A stretch of 9,720 bases of DNA from CAZJQD01 sp964548165 [NCBI: uncultured bacterium]. GTDB taxonomy: Bacteria; UBA8481. The stretch covers positions 1-9,720 of the forward strand of contig CAZJQD010000078.1 of NCBI GenBank assembly GCA_964548165.1, in the 5' to 3' direction. The notes below the pieces were generated by a model, which saw nothing but the letters and a program-made list of their open reading frames with translations, ran no database searches and had not been told where the DNA came from. The translations under genes and the position numbers were made by a program. Below, piece by piece: positions 1-6,135 of the stretch. Every line of letters starts with the position of its first letter. The first letter of the stretch is position 1.

Positions 1-1
1 C

Positions 2-1294
2 GCGAAGGGGTGGGGCCGCGCGCACACGCAGTATCGCCTCCGCGACTGGCTCATCTCGCGCCAGCGCTACTGGGGGACGCCGATCCCGGCCGTCTACTGC
101 GACGCCTGCGGGGTCCAGCCGGCGCCCGTCGCCGATCTTCCCGTCGTCCTTCCCGACGACGTGACGTTCGGCGCGGGGGGCAACCCGCTGGCGACCTCGG
201 CCTCCTTCCGGAACGCGACCTGCCCGAAGTGCGGCGGCGCGGCGCGGCGCGAGACCGACACGATGGACACGTTCGTCGATTCCTCCTGGTACTTCCTCCG
301 GTACCTCGACGCGGGAAACGACCGGGCGCCCTTCGATCCCGCGAAGGCCGCCCACGGCATGCCCGTGGACCAGTACATCGGCGGCGTCGAGCATGCGTGC
401 ATGCACCTCATCTACGCCCGCTTCTTTACAATGGCGCTCCACGACCTGGGGCTTCTCCCGATCGAGGAACCGTTCCGGAATCTCCTGACCCAGGGCATGG
501 TCACGCTCGAGACCTATCGTTGTCCCACGCACGACTGGATCCTGCCCACCGAGTGCGTGGACGGGAAATGCGCGCAGTGCGGGAGCGTCGTGACGATCGG
601 GCCATCCGAGAAGATGTCCAAGTCGAAGAAGAACACCATCGACCCCGGGCAGATCATCGACCGCTACGGGGCCGACACCGCGCGCACGTTCATCCTCTTC
701 GCCTCGCCTCCCGAGAAGGAACTGCTCTGGTCCGACCAGGCGATGGAAGGCTCCTATCGGTTCCTGCGGCGGGTCTTCGATCTCGTCGAGGATCGCGTCG
801 GCCAGCCGATCGTCGCGGCGATCCCCGCGGACGCCGACCTCAGGCGCAAGGCGCACGAGACGATCCGGCGGGTCCAACGGGACATCGCGGAGCGGTTCCA
901 GTTCAACACGGCAATCGCGGCCCTGATGGAACTCCTCAATGAGCTCCAGGCTCACGCGACGAACACGGCGGTGGCGGTCGAGGCCGTGGAGACGCTCCTG
1001 AAGTGCCTGGCGCCGATGGCCCCGCATCTTGCCGAGGAACGGTGGGAGCGGCTGGGAAAGACGACGCTCCTGGCCGCCGAACGCTGGCCGGAGTTTGATG
1101 CCTCGGCCCTGGTGACCGCAACGGTCGAGGTCCCGGTGACCATCAACGGCAAGCTCCGGGGCCGCGTCCGCGTGGCTCCCGAGGCACCGGAGGCAACGGC
1201 CGTGGCCGCGGCCGGCCTGGAACTGGGATTTGACCCCTCGACGGCCAAGAAGGTCATCTACAAGCCCGGTCGCATCCTCAACCTGGTGATCTAG
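2..1294 (+). CDS. leuS: Leucyl-tRNA synthetase, C-terminal half (5' truncated by window edge)
   Basis: Class I aminoacyl-tRNA synthetase that charges tRNA-Leu in the cytoplasm. The reading frame is open from base 2 to TAG at 1292-1294 (430 codons), about half of the usual ~860 residues; the N-terminus with the HIGH motif and the editing domain lie outside the window. The visible part opens with the conserved stretch [18 protein letters not shown]. It continues with a zinc-ribbon-like insertion with two CxxC pairs (CDAC, Cys codons at 98 and 107; CPKC, 221 and 230), then DSSWYFLRY and the catalytic KMSKS loop (codons 611-625). The anticodon-binding helical domain and the small C-terminal domain ([12 protein letters not shown] to [10 protein letters not shown]) follow. 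A second Cys-rich patch sits just before KMSKS (see findings). The 3' end appears intact. There is no sign that it belongs to the downstream PTS operon, which has its own promoter. Identification is very secure. Confidence 0.97.
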   Translation, partial: AKGWGRAHTQYRLRDWLISRQRYWGTPIPAVYCDACGVQPAPVADLPVVLPDDVTFGAGGNPLATSASFRNATCPKCGGAARRETDTMDTFVDSSWYFLRYLDAGNDRAPFDPAKAAHGMPVDQYIGGVEHACMHLIYARFFTMALHDLGLLPIEEPFRNLLTQGMVTLETYRCPTHDWILPTECVDGKCAQCGSVVTIGPSEKMSKSKKNTIDPGQIIDRYGADTARTFILFASPPEKELLWSDQAMEGSYRFLRRVFDLVEDRVGQPIVAAIPADADLRRKAHETIRRVQRDIAERFQFNTAIAALMELLNELQAHATNTAVAVEAVETLLKCLAPMAPHLAEERWERLGKTTLLAAERWPEFDASALVTATVEVPVTINGKLRGRVRVAPEAPEATAVAAAGLELGFDPSTAKKVIYKPGRILNLVI

Positions 1295-1304
1295 CCCGGG
1301 CGAC

Positions 1305-1322
1305 GCGCCTGCCCTGAGGCGC
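1305..1322 (+). terminator. Small GC hairpin after leuS, possible weak terminator
   Basis: GCGCCT (1305-1310) and AGGCGC (1317-1322) form a perfect 6-bp stem with a 6-nt loop, 10 nt past the leuS stop codon. No T-tract follows, so it is not a standard intrinsic terminator. It could be a weak pause or 3'-end stabilising hairpin, or chance in GC-rich DNA. Confidence 0.25.
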
Positions 1323-1336
1323 TGGTTCAAGCGGTG

Positions 1337-1364
1337 TTGCGTTTCGGGCGGACCGTGCTATAGT
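1337..1364 (+). promoter_or_regulatory. Sigma70-type promoter for the hpf-PTS operon
   Basis: TTGCGT (1337-1342, four of six matches to TTGACA) is separated by 16 nt from TATAGT (1359-1364, five of six matches to TATAAT). This would place the transcript start near 1371 and give a ~50-nt leader before the hpf ATG at 1421. It is the only convincing promoter-like pair I see between leuS and the PTS genes. I looked for a sigma54 site, because hpf and ptsN are often linked to rpoN. The GG and GC pairs present (1324-1325, 1339-1340) are 13 nt apart rather than the required 10, so sigma54 control is not supported. Confidence 0.6.
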
Positions 1365-1420
1365 CGGGACGAAGGCACCCCGTGGCCCGGACGTGATGGG
1401 GCCGGTGGGAAAGGACGCGC

Positions 1421-1978
1421 ATGCAGATCATAACCAGCTTCCGCCAGATGCCGTCGTCGGTGGCGCTACGCGAGTATGGCGAGTCCAAGGTCTCGCGGCT
1501 CGAGCGCTACTTCAACGGGCTCATGGAGGCGAAGGTCACATTCTCCGCCGGTAAAACCAGCCAGAAGGCCGAGGTCCAGGTCAAGGGCCAGGGGCTTTCC
1601 TTGCGCGGCGAAGAGACCGCGCAGGACGCCTACGCGGCGCTGGACCTGGTCGTCGACAAGCTCTCCCGACAGCTCAAGAAGCACCATGAGAAGGTCAAGG
1701 ACCACAAGGCCCCGGCGGCCGGTCGCAAGGCCAAGGCCCTGGCGGTCGAGGCGCCGGCACCCAAGGCGTCGCGGAAGTCCGCCGCGCCCGCGCGGCCCGA
1801 GATCGCCTTTCGACAGACGGTGTCCCCCAAGCCCATGTTCCCGGACGACGCCGTCCTCGAGCTCGAGGGCAGCCGGAAGGATGACTTCCTGGTCTTCATC
1901 AATGCCGAGACCGATGACGTGAACGTGTTGTACCGCCGCAAAGGCGGCGATTACGGGCTCATTGAGCCCGACCGCTAG
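1421..1978 (+). CDS. hpf: Long-form ribosome hibernation promoting factor (HPF/RaiA family)
   Basis: Binds the 30S decoding region and, in its long form, dimerises 70S ribosomes into inactive 100S particles in starved or resting cells. The 185-residue product has the two-domain long-HPF layout. An N-terminal S30AE/sigma54-modulation domain covers about residues 1-97 (MQIITSFRQMPSS start, basic helix RQLKKHHEKVKDH near 83-95). An Ala/Lys/Pro-rich linker spans about 98-125. A C-terminal dimerisation domain covers about 127-183 (KPMFPDDAVLELE, DDFLVFINAETDDVNVLYRR, GGDYGLIEP). GGGAAAGGA (1407-1415) ends 5 nt before the ATG and supports this start. It is the first gene after the likely promoter and is followed 22 nt later by ptsN, so the two are probably co-transcribed. 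The pairing of hpf with ptsN is well known in proteobacteria, usually with rpoN upstream; here leuS occupies that place. Confidence 0.95.
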   Translation: MQIITSFRQMPSSVALREYGESKVSRLERYFNGLMEAKVTFSAGKTSQKAEVQVKGQGLSLRGEETAQDAYAALDLVVDKLSRQLKKHHEKVKDHKAPAAGRKAKALAVEAPAPKASRKSAAPARPEIAFRQTVSPKPMFPDDAVLELEGSRKDDFLVFINAETDDVNVLYRRKGGDYGLIEPDR

Positions 1979-2000
1979 ACTCTCCAAGGAGCCCCTGTCC

Positions 2001-2468
2001 ATGAAGCTCTCCGACCTGCTGACCGAGAAAGCGATCAGCGTCAATTTGTCCGCGCGCGACAAGCGCGGGGTGATCGAGGAACTCGTGGGGCTCCTCGTCG
2101 ACGCCACGGGTGGCGGAACCGAGCGGGAGACCGTCATCAAGGCCGTCTGGGACCGCGAGGAATTGATGTCGACCGGGATCGGCCAGGGCGTCGGCATCCC
2201 GCACGCCAAGACCAATGCCGTCGACCGCCTGCACGCCGTCTTCGGCCGCTCCGAGGCCGGGGTCGACTTCGCCGCTCTCGATTCCAAGCCCGTCCACATC
2301 TTCTTTCTCCTGGTGGCGCCCGAGGACCTCTCGGGCCCGCACGTCAAGGCGCTGGCCCGGATATCGCGGCTCCTGAAGCAGTCCTACTTCCGACAGGCTC
2401 TCCTGGACGCCCGCACGGCGGCCGAGGTCATGACGATCATTCGCGAAGAGGAACTGAAGAGCGCCTGA
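2001..2468 (+). CDS. ptsN: PTS EIIA-Ntr family regulatory protein
   Basis: Phosphoryl acceptor of the fructose/mannitol-type EIIA fold. In proteobacteria EIIA-Ntr acts as a regulator (for example of potassium transport and nitrogen or carbon status) rather than as part of a sugar transporter. The 155-residue protein begins MKLSDLLTEKAISVNL and carries the phosphorylation site in STGIGQGVGIPHAKT (His68), followed by FFLLVAPEDLSGPHVKALA and a helical end, the normal single-domain length. I chose ATG 2001 because AAGGAG (1986-1991) lies 9 nt upstream. An in-frame ATG at 1962 lies inside hpf and would add 13 residues not typical of the family. No dedicated EI-Ntr with a GAF domain is present in the window, so its phosphate probably comes from the EI/HPr pair encoded downstream (inference). 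Confidence 0.93.
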   Translation: MKLSDLLTEKAISVNLSARDKRGVIEELVGLLVDATGGGTERETVIKAVWDREELMSTGIGQGVGIPHAKTNAVDRLHAVFGRSEAGVDFAALDSKPVHIFFLLVAPEDLSGPHVKALARISRLLKQSYFRQALLDARTAAEVMTIIREEELKSA

Positions 2469-2487
2469 GGCGCGGACTGAGCTCGTG

Positions 2488-3504
2488 ATGGAAACCGACA
2501 ACGAGATCCTCGTTCACGAGTTGGAGGAGAAGGTCGGCGCCGCGCTGGGACTGGAGCTTTTGGCGGGCGCTTCCGGGCGCAAGACCTCGATCAAGGATCC
2601 CGAGGTGCAGCGGCCGGGATTGGCCCTGGCAGGGTTCCTCGACTACTTCCGCCCCGGCTCCGTCCACGTGATTGGCCAGACCGAGCTGACCTACATGGCC
2701 ACGCTCGACGAGGTGACGCTCGTGACCCGCTGGCGCAACTACCTGGCCCAGCGCCCCGCCGCGCTCATCGTCTCGCGCTCCCTGGAGCTTCCGCCCGCGC
2801 TCGTCACCGTCGCCGAGGAGCTGGGCATCACCCTCCTGCGTTCTCCTCTCCTGACCGACGTGGTCACGCACAAGACCGAGAACTGCCTCGAGCGGGAACT
2901 CGCGCCGACCTCGCTCATGCACGGCGTCCTGATGGACGTCTTCGGCCTGGGCGTGCTCATCCTCGGCGAGTCCGGGGTGGGGAAGTCCGAGTCCGCGCTC
3001 GAGCTGCTGCAACGCGGCCACCGGCTCGTCTCGGACGACATCGTCGAGGTGCACCGCGTGCGCTACGACCGGCTGGTCGGTACGAGCCCGTCCCTGACCA
3101 AGCACCACATCGAGATCCGGGGGCTCGGGATTCTCAATATCCGCCAGCTCTATGGAGCGGCCGCCATCGTCGACGAGATGCACATCGACCTGGTGGCCCA
3201 GCTGGAATTGTGGCGCGAGGGCTACGAGTATGACCGCCTGGGGCTCGAACAGGAGATGGTGGAGATCCTCGGCATCGAGGTGCCCACGATGCTGATCCCC
3301 GTGCAACCGGGCCGCAACATCACGGTCATCATCGAGGTCGGCGCCATGAACCAGAGGCTCAAGAACATGGGCGTGCACGCGGCCCAGGAATTCAACGAGA
3401 GGCTCAACGACATGCTGATGGGCCCGGGCACGCCGGGTCCCAGGGGGCCCGTGCGCGGGGCGGCCGGGACGGGCGCACCGGGCGCCGGTGGGGACCGGAA
3501 ATGA
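2488..3504 (+). CDS. hprK: HPr kinase/phosphorylase
   Basis: Bifunctional enzyme that phosphorylates HPr on its regulatory serine and removes that phosphate again, linking PTS activity to energy state. The 338-residue product is full length with an N-terminal HprK domain (about 1-130) and the C-terminal kinase domain (about 131-312). Visible motifs are the catalytic His in SLMHGVLMD (His145), Walker A GESGVGKS (160-167), the Asp pair in LVSDDIVEV (183-184), the HprK signature IEIRGLGILNIRQLYG (208-223) and PVQPGRN with VIIEVGAMNQRLKNMG (about 271-295). The last ~27 residues are a Gly/Pro/Ala/Arg-rich tail outside the conserved fold. ATG 2488 is preferred because GAG at 2479-2481 lies 6 nt upstream; GTG 2485 directly before it would add one residue. 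The TGA overlaps the ATG of the next gene (ATGA, 3501-3504). The likely substrate, HPr, is encoded in the same operon. Confidence 0.95.
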   Translation: METDNEILVHELEEKVGAALGLELLAGASGRKTSIKDPEVQRPGLALAGFLDYFRPGSVHVIGQTELTYMATLDEVTLVTRWRNYLAQRPAALIVSRSLELPPALVTVAEELGITLLRSPLLTDVVTHKTENCLERELAPTSLMHGVLMDVFGLGVLILGESGVGKSESALELLQRGHRLVSDDIVEVHRVRYDRLVGTSPSLTKHHIEIRGLGILNIRQLYGAAAIVDEMHIDLVAQLELWREGYEYDRLGLEQEMVEILGIEVPTMLIPVQPGRNITVIIEVGAMNQRLKNMGVHAAQEFNERLNDMLMGPGTPGPRGPVRGAAGTGAPGAGGDRK

Positions 3505-3935
3505 GCGCAATGAATCCGCTCCTCATCATCGCCTCGCACGGCAAGCTGGCCCAGGCCGCGCTCGACAGCGCCTGCCAGATCTTCGGGTCGATCGAGCCCG
3601 CCGCCGCCCTGGGGCTCGATGCCAACGGCAGGCTCGAAGACCTCGAAGCCGCGATCCGGGACCTGAGGCGCGAGCATCCCTCGCAACCGGTTCTCCTGCT
3701 CGTGGATCTCTTCGGTGGATCCTGCGCCAACGTCGCGGCTCGCTTCCTCAAAGGGGCCCCCGCCGACGCGCCTCCGCTCCGCGTCATCGCCGGTTTCAAC
3801 CTCGCGATGCTCGTCGAGTTCGCCTTTTCGAGAGACAAGATGGACCTGGATGCCCTGGCCGACCGGATGATCGAGGCCGGCAGGAAGGCGTGCCTGGACG
3901 TCAACGCGAAGCTCAAGGGGGTAGCCGGCCGATGA
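3501..3935 (+). CDS. PTS mannose-family EIIA component
   Basis: Cytoplasmic phosphocarrier that takes phosphate from HPr and hands it to EIIB in the mannose/fructose/sorbose PTS family. The 144-residue single-domain protein starts with a beta strand leading to the active-site His in LLIIASHGKLAQAAL (His13). It carries the family motif LLLVDLFGGSCANVAARFL (about 65-83) and GFNLAMLVEFAF (98-109), corresponding to the usual GVNLPMLLE. It is a separate gene, not fused to EIIB as in E. coli ManX. The ATG at 3501 overlaps the hprK stop codon, with GGGGA at 3490-3494 upstream; ATG 3510 (codon 4) is an alternative start. Its end overlaps the EIIB start (ATGA, 3932-3935). The sugar cannot be read from the sequence, so I give no symbol. 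Confidence 0.93.
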   Translation: MSAMNPLLIIASHGKLAQAALDSACQIFGSIEPAAALGLDANGRLEDLEAAIRDLRREHPSQPVLLLVDLFGGSCANVAARFLKGAPADAPPLRVIAGFNLAMLVEFAFSRDKMDLDALADRMIEAGRKACLDVNAKLKGVAGR

Positions 3936-4420
3936 TCGTCCTGTCCCGGATCGACGACCGTCTCATCCACGGCCAGGTGACGGTCGGCTGGTCGCGATTT
4001 CTCGGCATCGAGAAGATCGTCGTGATCTCGGACGAGCTTGCCCAGGACGAGATCCAGACGTCGTTCCTGGCGATGGCCGTGCCGGAGAACGCGGAGTTCG
4101 CGATCGGGTCGGTCGCCGATATCGCCGAGCGCCTGAAGGATCCCGCGTTCACGGCCCCGCGCACCTGTCTCCTGGCGGCGTCACCCCGGGAGTTCCGCAC
4201 CCTGATCCTCGACCTGGGCGTCCCGCTGACGGAGATCAACATCGGGGGGCAGAGGTACGTCGGCGGCCAGCACCAGGTCTGCGACGGCATTCATCTCACG
4301 GACGAGGCCCTCGATGACCTGCGGGCGCTCTACAAGGCCGGCATCGCCGTCGACGTCCGGATCATCCCGTCGCACACGAAGCAATCGCTCTTCGCGTTGT
4401 ACAAGGACCCGCAGGCGTGA
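3932..4420 (+). CDS. PTS mannose-family EIIB component
   Basis: Second cytoplasmic phosphocarrier of the mannose-type permease; accepts phosphate from EIIA on a histidine and passes it to the sugar moving through EIIC/EIID. The 162-residue protein has the family's opening motif LSRIDDRLIHGQVTVGW with the active-site His13. Further family features are VVISDELAQDE, EINIGGQRYVGG (101-112) and GIAVDVRIIPSHTKQSL (137-153). The length matches the usual ~160 residues. AAGGGGG (3915-3921) precedes the ATG by 10 nt. It overlaps EIIA by 4 nt upstream and EIIC by 4 nt downstream (GTGA, 4417-4420), which suggests translational coupling and equal dosage. Confidence 0.94.
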   Translation: MIVLSRIDDRLIHGQVTVGWSRFLGIEKIVVISDELAQDEIQTSFLAMAVPENAEFAIGSVADIAERLKDPAFTAPRTCLLAASPREFRTLILDLGVPLTEINIGGQRYVGGQHQVCDGIHLTDEALDDLRALYKAGIAVDVRIIPSHTKQSLFALYKDPQA

Positions 4421-5094
4421 CCGCCCTTCTCGTCGCGGCCGCCATCGCGGCCCTGACCGCGCTCGACAACGTCCACCTGCTCCAGTGGATGCTCTCGCGC
4501 CCGATCGTCATCGGGCCGGCGATCGGGTGGTGCATCGGCGACCTGGGCACCGGCATGCTCTGCGGGGCCTGGATCGAGCTGGCCTGGCTGGGCGTGTTGC
4601 CGATCGGCAACTACACGCCGCCGGACGCGCACCTGACCGCCTGTTGCGCCACGGTCATCGCCGCCGCCTGGGGGGGGACGGTCGCCGCCGCGCTCCTGGC
4701 GGTCCTGATCTCCGTCCCCGCGGGAGTGCTCTCCAAGAAGTTCGACATGCACCTGCGCCGGGATCTCGCGGAACGCGCCGGCGCCCTGATGGCGGGTCCC
4801 GCGCCCTTCCCCCTGGCGCGCATCGTCTGGGCGAGCCTCGTGCCGGTCGCCGGGAAGGCATTTCTCGCCGTGGTCCTGGTCGGCGTCATCGCGCATGGCG
4901 TGGCGCCCGTGGTGGAGCTGGTCCTGGCGCAGGAGCGCCTGGTGCGCGGGCTCACGTTCACCGGCTCGCTGATGCCGGCCCTGGGCATGGTTCAACTGGC
5001 GCGCTGCATCGGCGCTCGAGGCCGCGAGAAGTGGGTGGCGCTCGGCGCCGTTGGAACCCTGGCCGCGCTTCTCGCGCTGAGGTTCGCACAGTGA
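4417..5094 (+). CDS. PTS mannose-family EIIC membrane component
   Basis: Integral membrane subunit forming the sugar path together with EIID. The 225-residue protein is mostly hydrophobic with several predicted membrane spans (for example about 2-16, 29-41, 45-62, 74-105, 135-170 and 205-222). It has conserved family stretches: the LDN motif and LSRPIVIGPAIGWCIGDLGT (27-46), then GAWIELAWLGVLPIGNYTPPD (50-70), corresponding to the loop of the E. coli ManY type that ends in a Pro/Asp pair. It is some 40 residues shorter than E. coli ManY (266). The start is GTG 4417, overlapping the EIIB stop, with AAGGA (4403-4407) 9 nt upstream. The last codons lie in the first copy of a short tandem duplication (5080-5119). 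Substrate unknown. Confidence 0.92.
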   Translation: MTALLVAAAIAALTALDNVHLLQWMLSRPIVIGPAIGWCIGDLGTGMLCGAWIELAWLGVLPIGNYTPPDAHLTACCATVIAAAWGGTVAAALLAVLISVPAGVLSKKFDMHLRRDLAERAGALMAGPAPFPLARIVWASLVPVAGKAFLAVVLVGVIAHGVAPVVELVLAQERLVRGLTFTGSLMPALGMVQLARCIGARGREKWVALGAVGTLAALLALRFAQ

Positions 5095-5119
5095 ACAGGA
5101 GGTTCGCACTGTGACCGGC
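5080..5119 (+). repeat. Imperfect 20-nt tandem duplication at the EIIC/EIID junction
   Basis: Unit 1 (5080-5099) begins AGGTTCGCACAGTGA and unit 2 (5100-5119) begins AGGTTCGCACTGTGA: 14 of 15 bases agree in this core and 16 of 20 across the full units. Unit 1 contains the EIIC stop inside a GTGA (5091-5094); unit 2 contains the EIID GTG start inside a GTGA (5111-5114). The join between units creates AGGAGG (5097-5102), a strong ribosome binding site 8 nt before the EIID start. Confidence 0.8.
5097..5102 (+). promoter_or_regulatory. Ribosome binding site fixing the EIID start
   Basis: AGGAGG, a canonical Shine-Dalgarno sequence, stands 8 nt before GTG 5111. It is the strongest such site in the PTS cluster and is formed across the boundary of the two duplicated units. 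It supports GTG 5111 as the EIID start and suggests EIID does not rely on coupling to EIIC. Confidence 0.75.
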
Positions 5120-5869
5120 GGCGAGCGCCTGAGTCTCTTCCTCCGGCTCCATGCCCTCCAGGTCGCCTGGAACTTCAAGGGCATGCAGCACCTGGGCTTC
5201 CTGTTTGCCATTCGCCCCGTCCTGAAGCGGCTCTGGGACGGACAGCGCTATCTCGAGGCCGAACAGCGGCAGGTGCAGTTCTTCAACACGCACCCGTACT
5301 TCGCTCCGATCTGCCTCGGGGTCGTCGTCAAGCTGGAGGAGGACTTGGCCGCGGGGAATGCGTCGGTGAAGGCCGAGCTGATCCCGGTCCTGAAGAACCG
5401 GATGAGCGGGCCCCTGGCCGCCGTCGGCGACGCCTTCTTCTGGGAGACCCTGCGACCGGTCCTCGCGAGCCTCGCCGTCCTGGCGGTCTACGCCTTCGGC
5501 CCCGGTTCCTTCGAGGCCGTGACCGCGCTCTTCATCCTCGGCGCCTGCTTCGTGCTTCCCGTCGAGCTCGTGCGCTGGCAGGGCCTCGGCTGGGGGCACG
5601 ATCATGGCCTGGGCGTGGTCGAAGTCCTCAAGCGCCGCGACTTTCACGGGAGCATGCGCCGGATCCGCAACTTCGGAGCGCTCCTCTTGGGCGGCGCGGC
5701 CGTGGCCTGGGTGGCCGAGGATGCGAGCCTCAAGGAGCACATGCCGGCGCTCATCGCGCGCTCCGTGGTCCTCATCATCGCGCTCTGGGGCGCGCTCCGC
5801 AAGCTCTCGCCGACCTCCATGCTCTACTTGACCGCGGTCCTGGGCATCGCGGCGGGGATGTTCCTGTGA
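5111..5869 (+). CDS. PTS mannose-family EIID membrane component
   Basis: Membrane partner of EIIC, unique to the mannose family of PTS permeases. The 252-residue protein has the EIID hallmarks: NFKGMQHLGFLFAIRPVL near 21-38, FFNTHPYFAPICLGVVVKLE (57-76, the FFNTHP signature), LKNRMSGPLAAVGDAFFWET (94-113) and a terminal hydrophobic span after ALRKLSP (228-234). The first ~110 residues are largely cytoplasmic, then hydrophobic segments follow (about 114-150, 187-202 and 213-252). It is shorter than E. coli ManZ (~286) but has its core and its C-terminal helix. The start is GTG 5111, set by AGGAGG at 5097-5102. It is the only member of the hprK-ptsI series not overlapping its upstream neighbour; the gap after EIIC is 16 nt. 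Its TGA overlaps the HPr GTG start (5866-5869). Confidence 0.94.
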   Translation: MTGGERLSLFLRLHALQVAWNFKGMQHLGFLFAIRPVLKRLWDGQRYLEAEQRQVQFFNTHPYFAPICLGVVVKLEEDLAAGNASVKAELIPVLKNRMSGPLAAVGDAFFWETLRPVLASLAVLAVYAFGPGSFEAVTALFILGACFVLPVELVRWQGLGWGHDHGLGVVEVLKRRDFHGSMRRIRNFGALLLGGAAVAWVAEDASLKEHMPALIARSVVLIIALWGALRKLSPTSMLYLTAVLGIAAGMFL

Positions 5870-6135
5870 GCGCGTCCATGGAGCTCGAGATCACCAACAA
5901 GGCGGGCCTTCACGCGCGCGCCGCCGCGCTCCTCGTGCAGACCGCGGGCCGGTACAAGAGCAAGGTGCTCGTCGAGAAGGACGGGGAGACCGTGAACGGG
6001 AAGTCGATCATGGGCGTCATGATGCTGGCGGCGACCCAGGGATCCTTCATCAAGGTGGTCGTGGAGGGCCCGGACGAGGCCGAGGCCATGGCCGCGATCA
6101 CCGCGCTCGTCGTGGGAAAGTTCGGCGAGGAATGA
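5866..6135 (+). CDS. ptsH: Phosphocarrier protein HPr
   Basis: Small cytoplasmic carrier moving phosphate from EI to the EIIA proteins. The 89-residue product carries the catalytic His16 in ITNKAGLHARAAALLV and the regulatory serine (Ser47, equivalent to Ser46 of well-studied HPr) in VNGKSIMGVMMLAA. Presence of the serine-site signature fits the hprK gene in the same operon. The residue two after the catalytic His-Ala-Arg, usually Pro in GLHARPA, is Ala here. The start is taken as GTG 5866, overlapping the EIID stop, with GGGGA (5854-5858) 7 nt upstream. ATG 5878 (codon 5) would give an 85-residue protein closer to the usual length and cannot be excluded. The end overlaps ptsI by 4 nt. Confidence 0.95.
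   Translation: MSASMELEITNKAGLHARAAALLVQTAGRYKSKVLVEKDGETVNGKSIMGVMMLAATQGSFIKVVVEGPDEAEAMAAITALVVGKFGEE

Noticed and set aside
1321-1345. Possible sigma54 promoter upstream of hpf
   Set aside because: The GG and GC elements are 13 nt apart, not the 10 nt required between them; the sigma70-like pair fits better.
1962-2000. Upstream ATG giving ptsN 13 extra residues
   Set aside because: It lies within hpf, lacks the well-spaced AAGGAG that precedes ATG 2001, and the extra residues do not belong to the EIIA-Ntr fold.
2461-2473. Palindrome GCGCCTGAGGCGC over the ptsN stop codon, with the same arms as the hairpin after leuS (1305-1322)
   Set aside because: The arms are only 6 nt in very GC-rich DNA, half of it is coding (Ala then stop), and no T-tract follows. 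Shared arms are most likely chance.
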